Shown here one piece after another: positions 22,362-34,040 of a stretch of 64,000 bases of DNA. A program made the translations under genes and the position numbers. The stretch is from NCBI GenBank assembly GCA_009823505.1, contig VZQC01006876.1, positions 788,841 through 852,840 on the forward strand, in the 5' to 3' direction. Under the pieces are notes generated by a model that saw only the letters and a program-made list of their open reading frames with translations, was not told where the DNA came from and made no database searches. This DNA is from Rhizomys pruinosus (Eukaryota > Chordata > Mammalia > Rodentia > Spalacidae). Every line of letters begins with the position of its first letter. Within the stretch, counting starts at the first letter, position 1.

Positions 22362-23440
22362 CCCTCACATACCAGAATTATGACATCTGAAAATAAGCTA
22401 TAGGTTAATTTCGAAACATGTTTATGGATTCATATTTTGATAGTAGAGTTGTACTCAAGTAACTTAGCAATATTATTTTACATTCCTACATTACCTAGCA
22501 AGTTGATGAGTAACATAAGGTTCTTTTTGAGACAGGGCCTCACCACAGCCCCAGCTGTCCTGGAACTCATTCTGAAGACCAGGCTGGCCTTGAACTCACA
22601 GAGATCCCCCTGCCTCTGTCTCCCAAGTGCTAAGATTAAAGGTGTGAGCCACCATGCCCAGCATATTTTCTAAAAACCAAAGACATAAAAAAGAATTATT
22701 CAGTTTGCCTTTAAAGAAAGATTTGGTGTTAGCATCCACAAACGAGGGAGAGCATGCATCCTTTGTTTTTCTGGGACTGAGTTACTTCATTTAGCATAAT
22801 GGCTTCTAGTTCCATCCATTTACCCGCAAAGTTCATGATGTCATCTTTCTTTAGCACTGCATAGAATTCCATTGTGTAGATACACTATATTTTCTTTATC
22901 CACTTGTTGGTTGAGGGACACTTGGGTTGGTTCCACCTCTTTGCTATTGTGAAGAGAGCTGCAATAGAAATAAATGTGCATATATCTCTGTAGTAGGATG
23001 AGTCTTATAGGTATATACCCAGGAGTAGTATGACTGGGTCAGGTGGTAGGCTCATTTTGAGTCTTTTAAGAGTTCTCCACACTGCTTTCCATTAGGGTTG
23101 TACAAGTTGCATTCTCACCAGCCTTTGGTGTTCCCCTTTCCCCACAACCTCTCCAGCCTTTGGTATCCTTTGTTTTCTTGATCATGGCTAGTCTTAGCAG
23201 AGTAAGATGAAATCTTAATGTGGTTTTAATTTGCATTTCCTTAATTATTAGTGATGCTGAACAGTTTTTAAGATGTTTCTCAGCCATCGTTACTTCTTCA
23301 TTTGTGAAGTCTCTGTTCAGCTCTTGACTCCATCTTTTGGGTGGGTCATTTGTTTTCTTTCTCCTTCAGAACTTTTATTTTTAATATAATGGCATCCTCT
23401 AGATAGCAGACTTCCTCTAGATTTGCCAGTTATTTTAAAC
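21690..23440 (-). mobile_element. L1 LINE 3' end, broken by a B1 (copy 2)
   Basis: L1 is an autonomous non-LTR retrotransposon. On the minus strand the order is ORF2 C-terminal region (about 23,440-22,739), then 3' UTR (about 22,325-22,062). A second 3'-UTR tail at 21,705-21,860 in the same orientation is probably a separate older insertion. The antisense 3'-UTR polypyrimidine tract and 'gagctcatgcattctgccc' identify it. The B1 at 22,521-22,664 inserted later. A (GT)n run lies at 22,340-22,361. No intact frame remains. Confidence 0.87.
22521..22664 (-). mobile_element. B1 SINE nested in L1
   Basis: 'gagacagggcctcaccacag' to 'gtgtgagccaccatgcccag'; a clean minus-strand B1 younger than the L1 it splits. 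Confidence 0.93.
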
Positions 23441-23505
23441 AGAGAATATGTATTCAATTAAAAGTAGAATATGCACATAAGTCATTTAAATATACCAATA
23501 ATTTT

Positions 23506-23767
23506 TTAATCATTTTTTTAAATTTTTTAATTAATTTTATTTATTTCTGTATGTGTATGCATGTACTGTCTGCATGCAAGTCTGTGCACCCGTGTCGTGC
23601 AATGCCGCGGAGTTCAGAGGAGGGTCTCGGATTCCCCTGGAACTGGAGTTCTCCTGGAATTGGAGCTTCAGACGGTTCTCAGCCGCCATGTGGGTGCTGG
23701 GGATCGAACCTGGGTCCACTGTAAGAGCGGTCGGCGCTCTTAACCGCTAGGCCATCTCTCCAGCCCC
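23506..23767 (-). mobile_element. B2/B3 SINE with 18-bp target duplication
   Basis: Flanked by aaatataccaataatttt at 23,488-23,505 and 23,768-23,785, perfect over 18 bp. Head complement 'ggccatctctccagcccc'. One of the youngest-looking insertions in the window. Confidence 0.96.
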
Positions 23768-23785
23768 AAATATACCAATAATTTT

Positions 23786-25120
23786 AAGTTTATTAACCAT
23801 AAACTATATTTAGAATAAGAGTTCAGGCAATTTTATGAAAAGAAATTTAATAAGATCATGTTGAAAAAATAATTTTTAGCAAGATACCAGACAAATGTCA
23901 TTAAAAATAGATATGGATGTCAAATGGGTAAATATATATGCAATGTGTTAACTGAAGTTATTCTGTTTATGTTATTTTTAATGTTTTTATTGGAAGGTTT
24001 TTACTTTGGTTAATTTGGACAGATGTCTTTCTATGGTTAAAATTTTTCTTTTTGAAAATGGATTTTCAATAGGAATGTTTAATAAATACAAATATTTTAT
24101 ATGAACAAATGAAATAATGAAAAGTATTCAAAAATGTATTAGCCTTATATGACTCTTATGAACTAACAATTATATAGCCTGTCACCCCTGATAGAATTCA
24201 TATATCATCTAAGAAGCCATTTGCTGGGACATGGCGAGTGTCCTCTGTCTCCACTACAGCTCAGTGGATATGGCTGCCAGTTTAGCCCACAGCAGCAGAG
24301 TAAGTTCTTTGGACAGCTGTCTTAAGTGAATAATTGAATATATTATGTTGTTGCATCCCCTCATTTTACAAGGAAGTATTTTTCTTCTGAGTTCTTTTTC
24401 ATTCTTTGGCATCCCAGATCCTGGGACCCAGCAGCCACCTGAGCATTCAGGTTGATAAATATCTTCTTTTCCCCAAAGAAATGTTATAGAGGCCTGACAC
24501 CATCCAGCTTGCCTAAATTCCAAAAGAACCTACATGCTTTTGTGACCTTGAGGATTAATCTCTGTCACTCACAACTTGTTGGCTTCTCTTGCTCATTTCT
24601 GCAGTGTAGACAGATGGTGTGGAGTTCTGTGCCAGTGTCATTATCCACAGGTTTACGTCTCACACAGCTCCCTCACATAACTGTTGTGCTAAACACTGAA
24701 CAATTACTCAACTCTTTGTTTTGTCACCCTATGGGCTTTCACTGTTCTGCACCCAAAGAACATGCACTAATACCCAGTATTGCTGAAAGCTACTGCTGAC
24801 ACTTCTCAACTGAGTGCAACAAGAACATCACAGGAGACAAGTCTCTCAGACACCAAAAGAAACATTGTCACAATACAAATGAACAACCAGCTTTTCATTT
24901 CTATGTATCCAGAACACGACTCTAATGCTGCCTGCTGCTTTGAGGCCCTTTTCTCCAAGATCTTGAGCTGTGGAACTTTTATCAATCCACAAATGAACAC
25001 TTTGACCCTGAAGACCATAGCTTCAGAAGCAGGGTAGAAAGGAGAAACAATAATTATGGCAGCAAGATGTTTTTAGATTCATGGTTAATTTTCCTATCAA
25101 TGCTATGAGAGTACCTTTAT
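23786..25120. other. Single-copy DNA, no gene seen
   Basis: Contains the same 115-codon plus frame (24,452-24,799) as copy 1. It reads without domain resemblance and lacks splice or promoter context, so I do not call it coding. Confidence 0.55.
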
Positions 25121-25207
25121 CACAGCATTTTACATATGAGGAATCTCAATAATTTATATTAAATCACATCCTAAATAACTGTAGAGCTGGGATTTGGGGT
25201 CTATATT
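25121..25207 (-). mobile_element. MIR SINE fragment (copy 2)
   Basis: 'cattttacatatgaggaatc' and 'gtagagctgggatttggggt' follow minus-strand MIR order. Confidence 0.75.
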
Positions 25208-26070
25208 CATACAACATAAGAGGTATCTTCAATACTTGAGAGAACAGAAAAACTAGAAGAACTAAAAATATAAGGGGAAGCAACAGAAAAGAGGATGGAA
25301 AAGAGGGGAAGGAAGACATAGGAGGAAGAGTGGGAAATGATAGAAGAGCACTGAGGCTGTGGAATAAGGAAGAGTGTAGAGGGAGCGGGAAAAATGATAT
25401 AAACGCTTCCAAGACCTTCTATAGTTCATAGCTCAGAAAATATGTGCCTTAAAAAAATCTCAAATAAAATTCAACATTTATTTTCATACTGGAGCTATTA
25501 CTCCTGATTTGCTAGAGTTTCAAAGAATGCTGACTTTCAGATCCATAAGATTTTATTTCATCTTAGATATTGGAAACACATACCTGTCCACTTTCATAAG
25601 CCATTACAGATAAATTCTAGGCATAAGGCATTGGAGATTGTGTATCATCTTCCATGGATTAAATACCTTTACTTTGGACATGGGGTGATGGTATAAAAAG
25701 GGAGAAATATGCAAAAGATGGACAAAAAGAGAAATAAATCACATGAAACAGTGCTTACTGAGAGCTTGCTATGTGGGAAAGGCGCTATGTTCCATCATGG
25801 TATGTCCAGGAAGCTTTAGTTCTTTTCCTTTTTACTCTCTAAAGAAAGCAGACCCTGGCTGACACATCCTGAGTATCTCTTAAGTCCCAGGAAAGGGGAA
25901 GAAGCATTTACAGAGCCATTTACATAGTAGATGTGAGAAGAGGCTCAAAGCCACACTGGGTTTAATTGCTCCTTTATCACACTTTCCTTGGTTGCAAGGA
26001 TGCATTCTGTCTGTGGGAGGATCCAGTTTGAATTAGGGGCTAGTTCTCACTACCATCCCTCAGGGCACAA
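25208..26070. other. Single-copy DNA, purine-rich patch, no gene seen
   Basis: 25,270-25,400 is A/G-rich. A possible extra MIR tail lies near 25,750-25,800. Confidence 0.5.
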
Positions 26071-26296
26071 TGTGGGAGTCATGGGGCTCCTCTGACCCTG
26101 CCCCAATAGGGAGCCCATCATGTGGCCCACGCACATGATGCTAGGCGGAGCAGCAGTATAGAGTGGCAGGAAACTGGGGGTCTGTGATTGGCTCTGGGAG
26201 CTGACGTCATTTTGCTTATAAAAATGACTTACAGCAGGCAATAGATCGAATTCTCCATTTCCACCATTACACAGAATTCCTGGTCGGTTATTTTGC
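26071..26296 (+). mobile_element. Candidate solo LTR with pol II core promoter
   Basis: Starts 'tgtgggagtcatgg'. In order it holds an inverted CCAAT box (ATTGG, 26,187-26,191), a perfect CRE TGACGTCA (26,202-26,209), a TATA-like cttataaaaa (26,215-26,224) and an ERV2-like 'ttcctggtcggttattttg' end. No primer-binding site, polypurine tract or internal retroviral genes are visible, so LTR identity is inferred from the promoter layout only. Confidence 0.4.
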
Positions 26297-27167
26297 ACAT
26301 ATACAGGCCAAAGCAGACCTGGATTTCAAGTGTCAGTGTCAGTGGCTAGTGAGTTGGACAGAGGTCTATTAGACCACCAGCCTGGTAAGCTAGTGTGGTG
26401 TTGGATGGAGACCTATCCGGTCACCACCCTGTGAAGTCGATCATGAGTGGGTGTAGGCTGAACATAGGCCACCAGCCATCAGCCTGAAATTCCTGTCCAG
26501 AGACCAGTAGTCTTTGGGCAAGTAGGAAAGCATGGCCAGACGGGAAGCAGACTTCCCAGGCTAAGGACCTGAGTTGGAAGGACCTCTCAGGTTTGGTTAC
26601 GAAAGTAACCAACTGACCTCTACACCAAGGGGGCAGTTCCCCACAGTGACCACAGGAAGCCACTGTGCTCCCCTTCCCTTAGCAGAACTGCTCTGCACCT
26701 GCTCATAGCAAGAGAAGCTCCTACACTCTCTGATTTTGTTGTTGGTGGTGATGATGGTGGTAGCAGTGGTGGTAATATTTTTTTTCTTTTTTTTCTGAGC
26801 TCTGAGAAAGGACAGCCCCTGTAGACGGCTTCACCTCTGGAAGCAGTGGAAGGTGGAAGGCACAAACTCTCTCCTGGCTCCTCTCAGGTATCCAATATGT
26901 GGTTGGTGAGGCAGTAAGGGACTTCCTGTCTAAGAAGCCACAGCTGTCATTGTGAGATTTATGTTACAAAGCAGTTTTTGCTTTTCTGAGCTTACTGTCC
27001 CCAAGACTGCTAAAAGATTGTGATCATTGTTCACCATAGAGGATATGGAGTTGCCTGGCATTGCTCTCACTAAGCCTGCCCTCACATCTGTAAATAGCCC
27101 CTTTATTAAACTGTTCCAAATATTATTTGAATTCACCATGTGCTTACTCAATCCCACACTAAGTTGC
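26297..27167. other. No gene seen; GGT/GTG-rich patch and T-run
   Basis: A short triplet-like patch lies at about 26,738-26,775, followed by poly-T runs. 'tagcccctttattaaactgt' near 27,095 resembles an LTR polyadenylation region, but I cannot place it in a family. Confidence 0.45.
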
Positions 27168-27340
27168 ACTGTGTGACCTTAGACAAGTTCCCTAGCATCA
27201 TGAGCCTCACTTTCATCATCTTTAAATGGAGCTTATATGCTTCAGAGGGAAATTGTGAAGTGTGAATGAAAGTTGCATGTGCATAGGTGATAAACATTTC
27301 CTCCAGCATATTAGTGGTCACTGTTACGATTAATAGACCA
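27168..27340 (+). mobile_element. MIR SINE
   Basis: 'actgtgtgaccttagacaag', 'cctcactttcatcatcttta', 'aaattgtgaagtgtgaatga' and 'gcataggtgataaacatttc' reproduce the MIR core and tail in order. The best-preserved ancient repeat in the window. Confidence 0.88.
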
Positions 27341-27559
27341 CTTAGAAAATATGGAGCATGTAAGAGTGAACATGAATGAGTACAAGCTCTCTGTCCACCC
27401 ATACACATTTACCCCAGGAATTTCTTAATGATTTCCAAAGCTGTCCTTATCTTAGTTTCAAAATCTTTTACTTTATGGCTCATTCTGTTTCAAATGGGTT
27501 AAGCACACTCAACATTCTTACTGAGTTTATAAAACTCTGATACAACAGCAGAAAGGATA

Positions 27560-28891
27560 TTGTTGGCCTTAATGCTTTGTGCTATCAGGATCCTGTTCAG
27601 AATCTCCCTTGCTGTGCCTAAAAGCTCCAGTATATCCCATACTTTCTCTTCTATTAGATTGCAAGTATTGAGTCTTTTGTTGAGGTCCTTGATGCATTTG
27701 GATTTGAGGTTTGTGTAAGGTGAGAGATAGGGATCTAGTTTCACTTTCAACATGCAGCTCCCTAGTTTGACCAGCACCTTTTGTGTAAAATGCTATCTTT
27801 TCCCTGAGCAATGGGAAAAAAATGCTATTTTTTTTGTCCAATGTATGATTTGGGCCCTTTTATTAAAAAGCAGGTAGGTGACTATAAGTGCATGGACTTA
27901 AATCTGGGTCTTCAATTCTAGTCCATTGACCATGTGTCTATTTTTATACCACTTCACAGCTGTGAACCCTCTGAGCTAAAGTAACATCTAGCTTGGCAAA
28001 ACAAGCATAGTGGTGCAATAGTTGCACAATTATGGGAATAACTTACCACCTTCTAAATGGATTTAAGGCATCCTTCACCACAGGGAGTCTATGCCTGACA
28101 CTTGTTATCAGAGTGAAAGTCTGTGTTTAGACAGGTCACAGGTCATGGGGGAGAACCTACTACTACCATTCTCCTAAACGGACATCCTATTAAATTTCCT
28201 CAGAGTGACTTATTGTTATACCTACAGATTAGTGCATGTCTTAACTATTACCAGATAAGGTTCTTCTTGCAGCAGATGGCAATTAACACAGAGACTCACA
28301 ATGGTCAGTGTGCAAAGAATAAGAGACTGTGGAGTGCTTAGTTCTAAATGGGACACCTACCCCATACCCTCCCCTCCCCAGGTTCAGGGATCATTGTGGA
28401 AGTGGAGGAATGGAAGAGGGTGAGAGCCAGATGTGGTAGCCAACTACAAGGAAACGTGCTGTCTGGATACCACGGGGCAATTAGACATATGAGTCCAGAG
28501 TGCTCGTGACAACATGTGCAAGACCTGTGCAAACCCAAGACAGACAGGGCCCAACAAGGATGGGGGAGGTGGGCGGGAAGCTCAAGCCCTAGCTGAGGAT
28601 CTATTGACAACTGATAGATTCTGGGAGAGGGAGAGCCAATTTTCCTTACTGATATGACACCTGGTCGGTGGACCAAACTCCAGGACAGAGACTCATATCC
28701 AGCGATCCAAATGGGAGGCATGGAATGGAAACAATAGGTCTTTAAAATTAAATGAATATATAAAAATTTAAAAATATAAGGACAGATAATAATGGAGGGC
28801 ATGAAGTGGGGGTCGTGAGAAGGGGCGAAAGGGGGTCTGAATAGGAGCACAATACATTGTATGCATTCTAGAATTAATTTAAAAAAAAAAA
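27560..28891 (+). mobile_element. Lx-type L1, 5'-inverted, with target duplication
   Basis: 27,560-27,953 is antisense ORF2; translated on the minus strand it gives the RT-downstream words YLSPYTNLK and IKDLNKR. 27,954-28,891 is sense Lx-like 3' UTR ('tgaggatctattgacaactg', 'tttccttactgatatgacac') ending in poly-A. The 11-bp duplication cagaaaggata flanks it at 27,549-27,559 and 28,892-28,902. This is the structure twin priming makes. The frame at 28,344-28,967 (minus, 207 codons) is an artefact of reading the 3' UTR backwards. Confidence 0.93.
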
Positions 28892-28902
28892 CAGAAAGGA
28901 TA

Positions 28903-30224
28903 GAGGTATAGGTGAAAGCAGTTTGCCTTCCTGAGAACCAGAAGTTTGGCCCATTGAATAACTCCATAGAGCCTTATCCAAGTCTTCCTTCATTCTTCCT
29001 GGACTCAAGAAACCCCCCAAAAGTCTTCCCCTTAAGGAATAAATCCCATCAGTATACAATAGCTTAGTAACCACAATGATCCATCTCTTAAATATGCCAC
29101 TGCTCCACCATCGTTCTGTGTTCAAAGATGTAATTATTTTTTTTAAGTGACAAGTTGAACCAACTAGTGTGCTGGTTAGAGAAAAATTGCCCAGCCAAGG
29201 GTCGGCTCAGCAGGATAAACCAGCAACAACAAAAAGAATTGTGATTGATTAGTAATTTCTGCAAATAATTTTGGGCTCTCTGTACTATTGCACATGAGTT
29301 TGCAGTGTGTTTGCTGACCACACTTTAAAGTACATAGATGTTCTGAAAGACAGTTGGTAGCTTGTACTGCTTGCTGCCTAGTGACACTCTTCTTTGTACT
29401 CTCCTGTAGAGCCCATTTCAAATAAACTGTAATGGCTGAGCTTGCAGACACATTTTCTCATTTACACCTCTAATTTTTATGTGCATTTGCATTCAACAGT
29501 GAAATTATGACATGTATATCTGTTGTAAGCATCTGGGGATGATTTGTATTATAGAGATTCAAGAACTAGAGCTCTCTACTGGACAGCAATTCTGCTGAAG
29601 GTGTTCAGCATAACTCACTGGCCTCATCCCATCAATGATATATTCATGCAGCTAAAGGCAAATGTTTAAACATTTTAGTTAATGCACCATATGTCTTAAA
29701 TGTTTTAGTTCCATCTGACATTTCCAAAATTCATTTTATGGAAACTCGCCAAGTAAATTTGCTTCTCTGAAATATGATGATTCCATTCACTTAAACTTAA
29801 TCCTGTACCTGTCAGAGACAATGAACTCTTCATTGTTAGCCTTCCAAGTCCACAAACGGTGTTATCTTAATGTTCTTCCTTCTGAGCATGGGAAAATACA
29901 AGTCGGGTCGCTCCAGATAATACAACTTGTATCCCAAGGGCCACATAGCTAGTTTTAGGCAAAGAAAACTCTGAGAAAGCCCAGTCACCAATTCTGGGCT
30001 CAGGGGAGAGGGAGGGAAAGGAAGCATGGAAAATCAAAAAATTAAAAGGAATAAAGTCAAATAAATTGGGGAATGAGAATAGGAGAAAAAAAAAAAACAA
30101 AGGACAGAGACAAGAAAGAACATGATATATTTATAATTCTCATTTTTCAAGCCACACCTTCCTATGACTTAAAAACAATATAGAAGGGAAAAGATAATAA
30201 TCACATATATATGATATTTAGGAC
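28903..30224. other. Single-copy DNA, no gene seen
   Basis: 28,903-29,735 is shared with copy 1; beyond that the sequence is new. 'cccaagggccacatagctag' near 29,935 hints at a MIR scrap. Confidence 0.5.
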
Positions 30225-30540
30225 TGTGGAGAGGGCCCAGTGGATAAAGCATTGTTACCTAAATGTGAGGAACAGGATTCAAATCCAGAGAACCAGAGTG
30301 AATTTCTGGCACAGCAGCTGTCTTAGAACGCCAGCTCTCAGAAGGTGGAGACAGATATCTCAGTGTGCTAACAAGCTCTGAGTTCAATGGTGGGACCTTT
30401 ATATCTCTATGTAAGATAGAGAGAGACCAAGGAAGATTCCCGATGTCAGTCTTGGGCCTCCACATGCATGTACAGATGTGCATGTATGCCCCCCCATTCA
30501 CCCACACTCATGCAAGCACACACATATATAAAGATGTAAA
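30225..30540 (+). mobile_element. B4-type composite SINE
   Basis: A tRNA-like head ('ggagagggcccagtggataa', 'ggattcaaatccagag') joined to a B1-like second half and a CA-rich tail, the B4 layout. Confidence 0.72.
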
Positions 30541-30700
30541 TAATGATACTTAGATATAGTTATTAGAATCCCAACTTTGATATCAAATAAATTAAAATCT
30601 TTCATCTTGAGTCCACCAATTAGTAACCTAATGCTGGGCAAATTATTTCAACTCTCTCAATTTAGTTTTCTAAGAGCATTGATTAAAATATTAAACATGT

Positions 30701-30859
30701 TACTGAACATGGTAGTGTACACATTTAATCCCAGCACTCAGGAGACAGAGACAGGCAGATCTCTGTGAGACTGAACCTAGCCTGGTCTACATAGGCCAGC
30801 AGGGGCTGCAGGGAGACCTGTCCCAAAAAAGATAAAAATGAAACAAAACCAAAATATAC
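30701..30859 (+). mobile_element. B1 SINE with short target duplication
   Basis: 'atttaatcccagcactcagg' and 'gcctggtctacataggccag' mark the body. Flanked by taaacatgt at 30,692-30,700 and 30,860-30,868. Confidence 0.88.
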
Positions 30860-30869
30860 TAAACATGTA

Positions 30870-31769
30870 TAGTAAGTTGTTATAAATTTGAGATTTATTT
30901 TTAAACAATTTTCGTAAGTAAATTTAAGGTCCTAATTTGTCTATGGCAGAAGAAAAATTTATCACATTATAGAACACTGCATCTGTATTCAGTGGGGTTT
31001 TTATAAAAACCAAGTAAAAATATTATTCTCTCAGTCTTTCTCACGTTTCCCTTGTAGATCCTTTGGATTAAGTATTTTTTTAACTGTCAATGTTTCAGTT
31101 GCTGAGCCTCAGACTCTACCAAGGATGAACAAGTTGATAGAGAGGAATTTGGTAGAATGTCCTAGCTTCTAACCCTTGCTCATTTGCCATCAAAACATTT
31201 CAATCTGCTTGGCCTCTGGCCAGTGTCCTCTGTGCTATCTCATCTCTTCTGATAAGTGGCTCTCAAGACACAGGACATCCTGAGGAGTTTCCTGTCTCTT
31301 TGTGGCATCCTGGTGACACTCCTATCCAATGCCTCTAGTCAAAAGGGACTTCTCTGAGTAATCTCCCTCCTACCCCCAGTGCTCTCCATTCAGTGAAGTA
31401 GAGATTCTAGGCTAATCACAGTCCCCAGACTTAGAGCATGGAAATTATCAAGGTTGGAAAAAAATGGCAATCAGAAGCAACACAAAAGCACATTTCTTGA
31501 CATCGAAATCTATCAAAGAACCAAAAATTGTTTCGGAAAGGGAGGGTGATGCTTTCAGTGTCAGGTAGATCACATCATCAATGAACTGATGGAAAGGGGA
31601 AGGGAAGAGACTTTTCTATGGTACACCATAAACTGTGCTTTTTCTATGGTACACCATAAATTCTGCACAAGACCTGCATGAGGTCAAACCACTTAAAAAT
31701 TCCAGCATGAAAACCAAATTCCAGCCTGTAGTGGGAAGAAGCCCCGGAAGACCCTCGCCTCACCACGGA
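30870..31769. other. Single-copy DNA, no gene seen
   Basis: A short local direct repeat, 'ctatggtacaccataaa', occurs twice near 31,616-31,660. Otherwise nothing is recognised. Confidence 0.5.
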
Positions 31770-32075
31770 GCTATGGCACGTAGGTGGCAGCTAGGGAGGG
31801 GAGAGCCATTTTTCTTCCAGGCTGTGGCCACTGGCAGGTTTCCTGTGCCCATTGGATGACTCCGTGCCCACCTGCATGTGGGCAACACTAACTGGACTCC
31901 TTAAGTTAAGAAACAGAGTAAATTAAAAAGAACATGAAGTTGGCAAGAGGATGTGCTGGGAGATCCTGGAAAGAGTTGAGGAGGAAAGGGATGGGGGTGA
32001 ACGTTATCAGGACACAGTGCATGCATGTATGAAACTCCCAAAGAATAGATTTTAAAAACTGGAACAGACTGTTTA
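31770..32075 (+). mobile_element. Lx-type L1 3' UTR fragment
   Basis: 'ggctgtggccactggcaggt', 'gcaacactaactggactcct', 'gggatgggggtgaacgttat' and 'tgtatgaaactcccaaagaa' follow the Lx 3'-UTR order. ORF sequence is absent. Confidence 0.8.
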
Positions 32076-32099
32076 AGATGAAATTAAAAAAACAATCCT

Positions 32100-32123
32100 T
32101 TTTTTTTTTTTTTTTTTTTTTTT
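32100..32123 (+). repeat. Poly-T run before a plus-strand B1
   Basis: 24 T in a row directly upstream of the B1 head. The matching 'acaatctttt' after the B1 tail suggests that part of it belongs to the target site. Confidence 0.8.
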
Positions 32124-32278
32124 TGCCGGGCATGGTGGCACAGGCCTTTAATCTCAGCACTTGGGAGGCAGAGGCAGGCGGATCTCTGGATCTCTGTGAG
32201 TTCAAGGACAGCCTGGTCTACATAGAGAGTTCCAGGACACCTGGGCTTACAGGGAGACCCTGTCTCAAAAAGACCAAA

Positions 32279-32310
<32 letters not shown>

Positions 32311-32312
32311 CA
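32124..32312 (+). mobile_element. B1 SINE with (ACA)n tail and internal 10-bp repeat
   Basis: Full B1 from 'gccgggcatggtggcacagg' to 'gaccctgtctcaaaaagacc', with 'ggatctct' doubled at about 32,180-32,198 and about nine ACA units in the tail. Confidence 0.96.
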
Positions 32313-32354
32313 ATCTTTTTAACTTGAAATGCAGCTTGAGGTTATGGCAAGCCT

Positions 32355-32460
32355 CTCTGTCTCTCTGTCTCTGTCTCAGTCTCTGTCTCTCTCTCTCTCT
32401 CTTCCTCTCTCAGCCCCTCCCTCCTTCCCTCCTTGCTTCCCTCTCTGTATCTCTCCTAGC
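32355..32460 (+). repeat. Pyrimidine-rich (TCTC)n tract
   Basis: Imperfect CT/CTGT repeats. These create the 143- and 112-codon frames overlapping here. Confidence 0.9.
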
Positions 32461-32469
32461 TTTTCAGCT

Positions 32470-33849
32470 CCCCAAGACACTAGAGACATATCAGGCTGGG
32501 AGTTGGTAGCAATGACATGGGGTCCTTTAGCTCTTAGTCAAAACTACTTGATATCGTCTGGTCAATCAAGGTGCTCTCAACGTTTACTTTTGCTTCCCCC
32601 CAGATTTCTACCTGCACTTCTGACTGAGCTCCATGCACAAAAGGGAAGGAGAGAAAACAGAATCTAAACAAACTTGGCCTTCCTCTTTCTTGTAAAGATG
32701 AAAACCAAGATGGAGATGAACTGAGAGGAGGGGCTGAGAGAAGTGATTTCCCAAGGAAGAGTGCAGCGAGGAGAAGATTTTGGAAATAGTTAATCCATTT
32801 GTTGTCTTTTAAATATTGCTTGTTTTCCTTTTACTCTTAAGGCACTCAATGCTTCAGGGAAAGTGAGGACACCATCGATCGTATGAATCATTGTTTGGAT
32901 TTGAGCTGTAAGACAGTGATTTGTTTTGTGAGTACATAGGCTAAAGACAAATGCTTTTACTTTTCAGAATACAGGATTTTGGCAAATGTTGTCCTTGAAT
33001 TTCAAAATCTCAGCCATACAGGTCAAGACCTGAATCCAGAGAGACTTCAGCCTAAGTTTAAGCTAAATCATAAGGTAGAAAAGGACAAGGACTAGACTGG
33101 AAGATGGTTTTTGTCACTAGAGCTGGTGTGACAGAGCATGAGAAAGGCAGAAGAAAATAAAAAGAACAGACAAGAGAATCCATTTTCCTGTCCCCGGGTC
33201 ATCACTGGTGGAAGAAGACATGTCTAGTTAGGACAGCAAATGACAGAGCAGAGTGCTTACTCCTTGTCTCTCCAGAGCTCACACCTTACAGAGATGAATT
33301 GGTCAGTATAATATCAAGGACAGCCTGGAATCTAGCTGCTGTAGCAGAAAGGAAAATCCCAACTGGAGGAAAAGAGAAAGCAATCTCCTTCCTCACCCTG
33401 CTTCATCCAATTCCATATGAGCTATGGGAGGCTTCATGTTACCATGAGCCCTAGAATTAGAACAGGAGACAAAGTCACCCCTGAAGAGCCAGCAGCTCCA
33501 GGGACAGCCACTCTAACACTCCAATCCACCCCCACAGCAGAGGCTTTACCAGGCCTCAGTGTAATATGCAAATAATTCCCCTATTGCAGACAGGACTCAG
33601 CAGTAGTCACAGCTTGTGCTCCCTCTGGAGAAGCCCAGAGGTACATGGGACCTACGAGCCCCTCTGCTCCCAGCCACCATCCTGGGCAAGCAGAGTATAG
33701 AGGAAATATCTAAATAGTCCATTTTAAATCAGAAAATCTTATGTGACAAGATGCAAGTGTTCTATCAGCAGGGTAGAAAATTAGAGAAAGTTAAAGAAAA
33801 CAGTGAAGAAAACTCTAAGATTAAGTGAGGAATTGCTTTATTGTTTGGA
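32470..33849. other. Single-copy DNA, no gene seen
   Basis: Of average base composition. No splice-bounded open frame or known repeat is recognised. Confidence 0.5.
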
Positions 33850-34040
33850 GATATTTAATAGTTTGTTCAGGTTGCCATTGTAGAATACCGCAGAGCTCTC
33901 TGAGCTCTGCATACTCAAAGTTCAATATCAAGATTCTGTGAGGGTTAATTTCTGTATGTCATCTTCTCCATGGCCTTTCCTGGTACACTCAGAGAAAGTA
34001 AGAACTCTGGTATCTCTTTCATCTCATAAAGACACTAGTC
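33850..34040 (-). mobile_element. MaLR-type LTR, part 1 of a split element
   Basis: 'agtttgttcaggttgccatt' and 'ttaatttctgtatgtcatct' match the antisense end of a MaLR LTR. The element resumes at 34,848 after an L1 insertion. Confidence 0.7.

Larger units (their letters stand above)
17668..29735 (+). repeat. 12-kb direct duplication, copy 2 (cleaner)
   Basis: Collinear with 5,141-17,360. Target duplications and SINE heads are better kept here than in copy 1, so this copy should be taken as the better consensus. After 29,735 the sequence continues into DNA absent from copy 1. Confidence 0.93.

Noticed and set aside
32329..32667. 112- and 143-codon frames rich in Ser and Leu
   Set aside because: Produced by the (TCTC)n pyrimidine tract and an adjacent B1.
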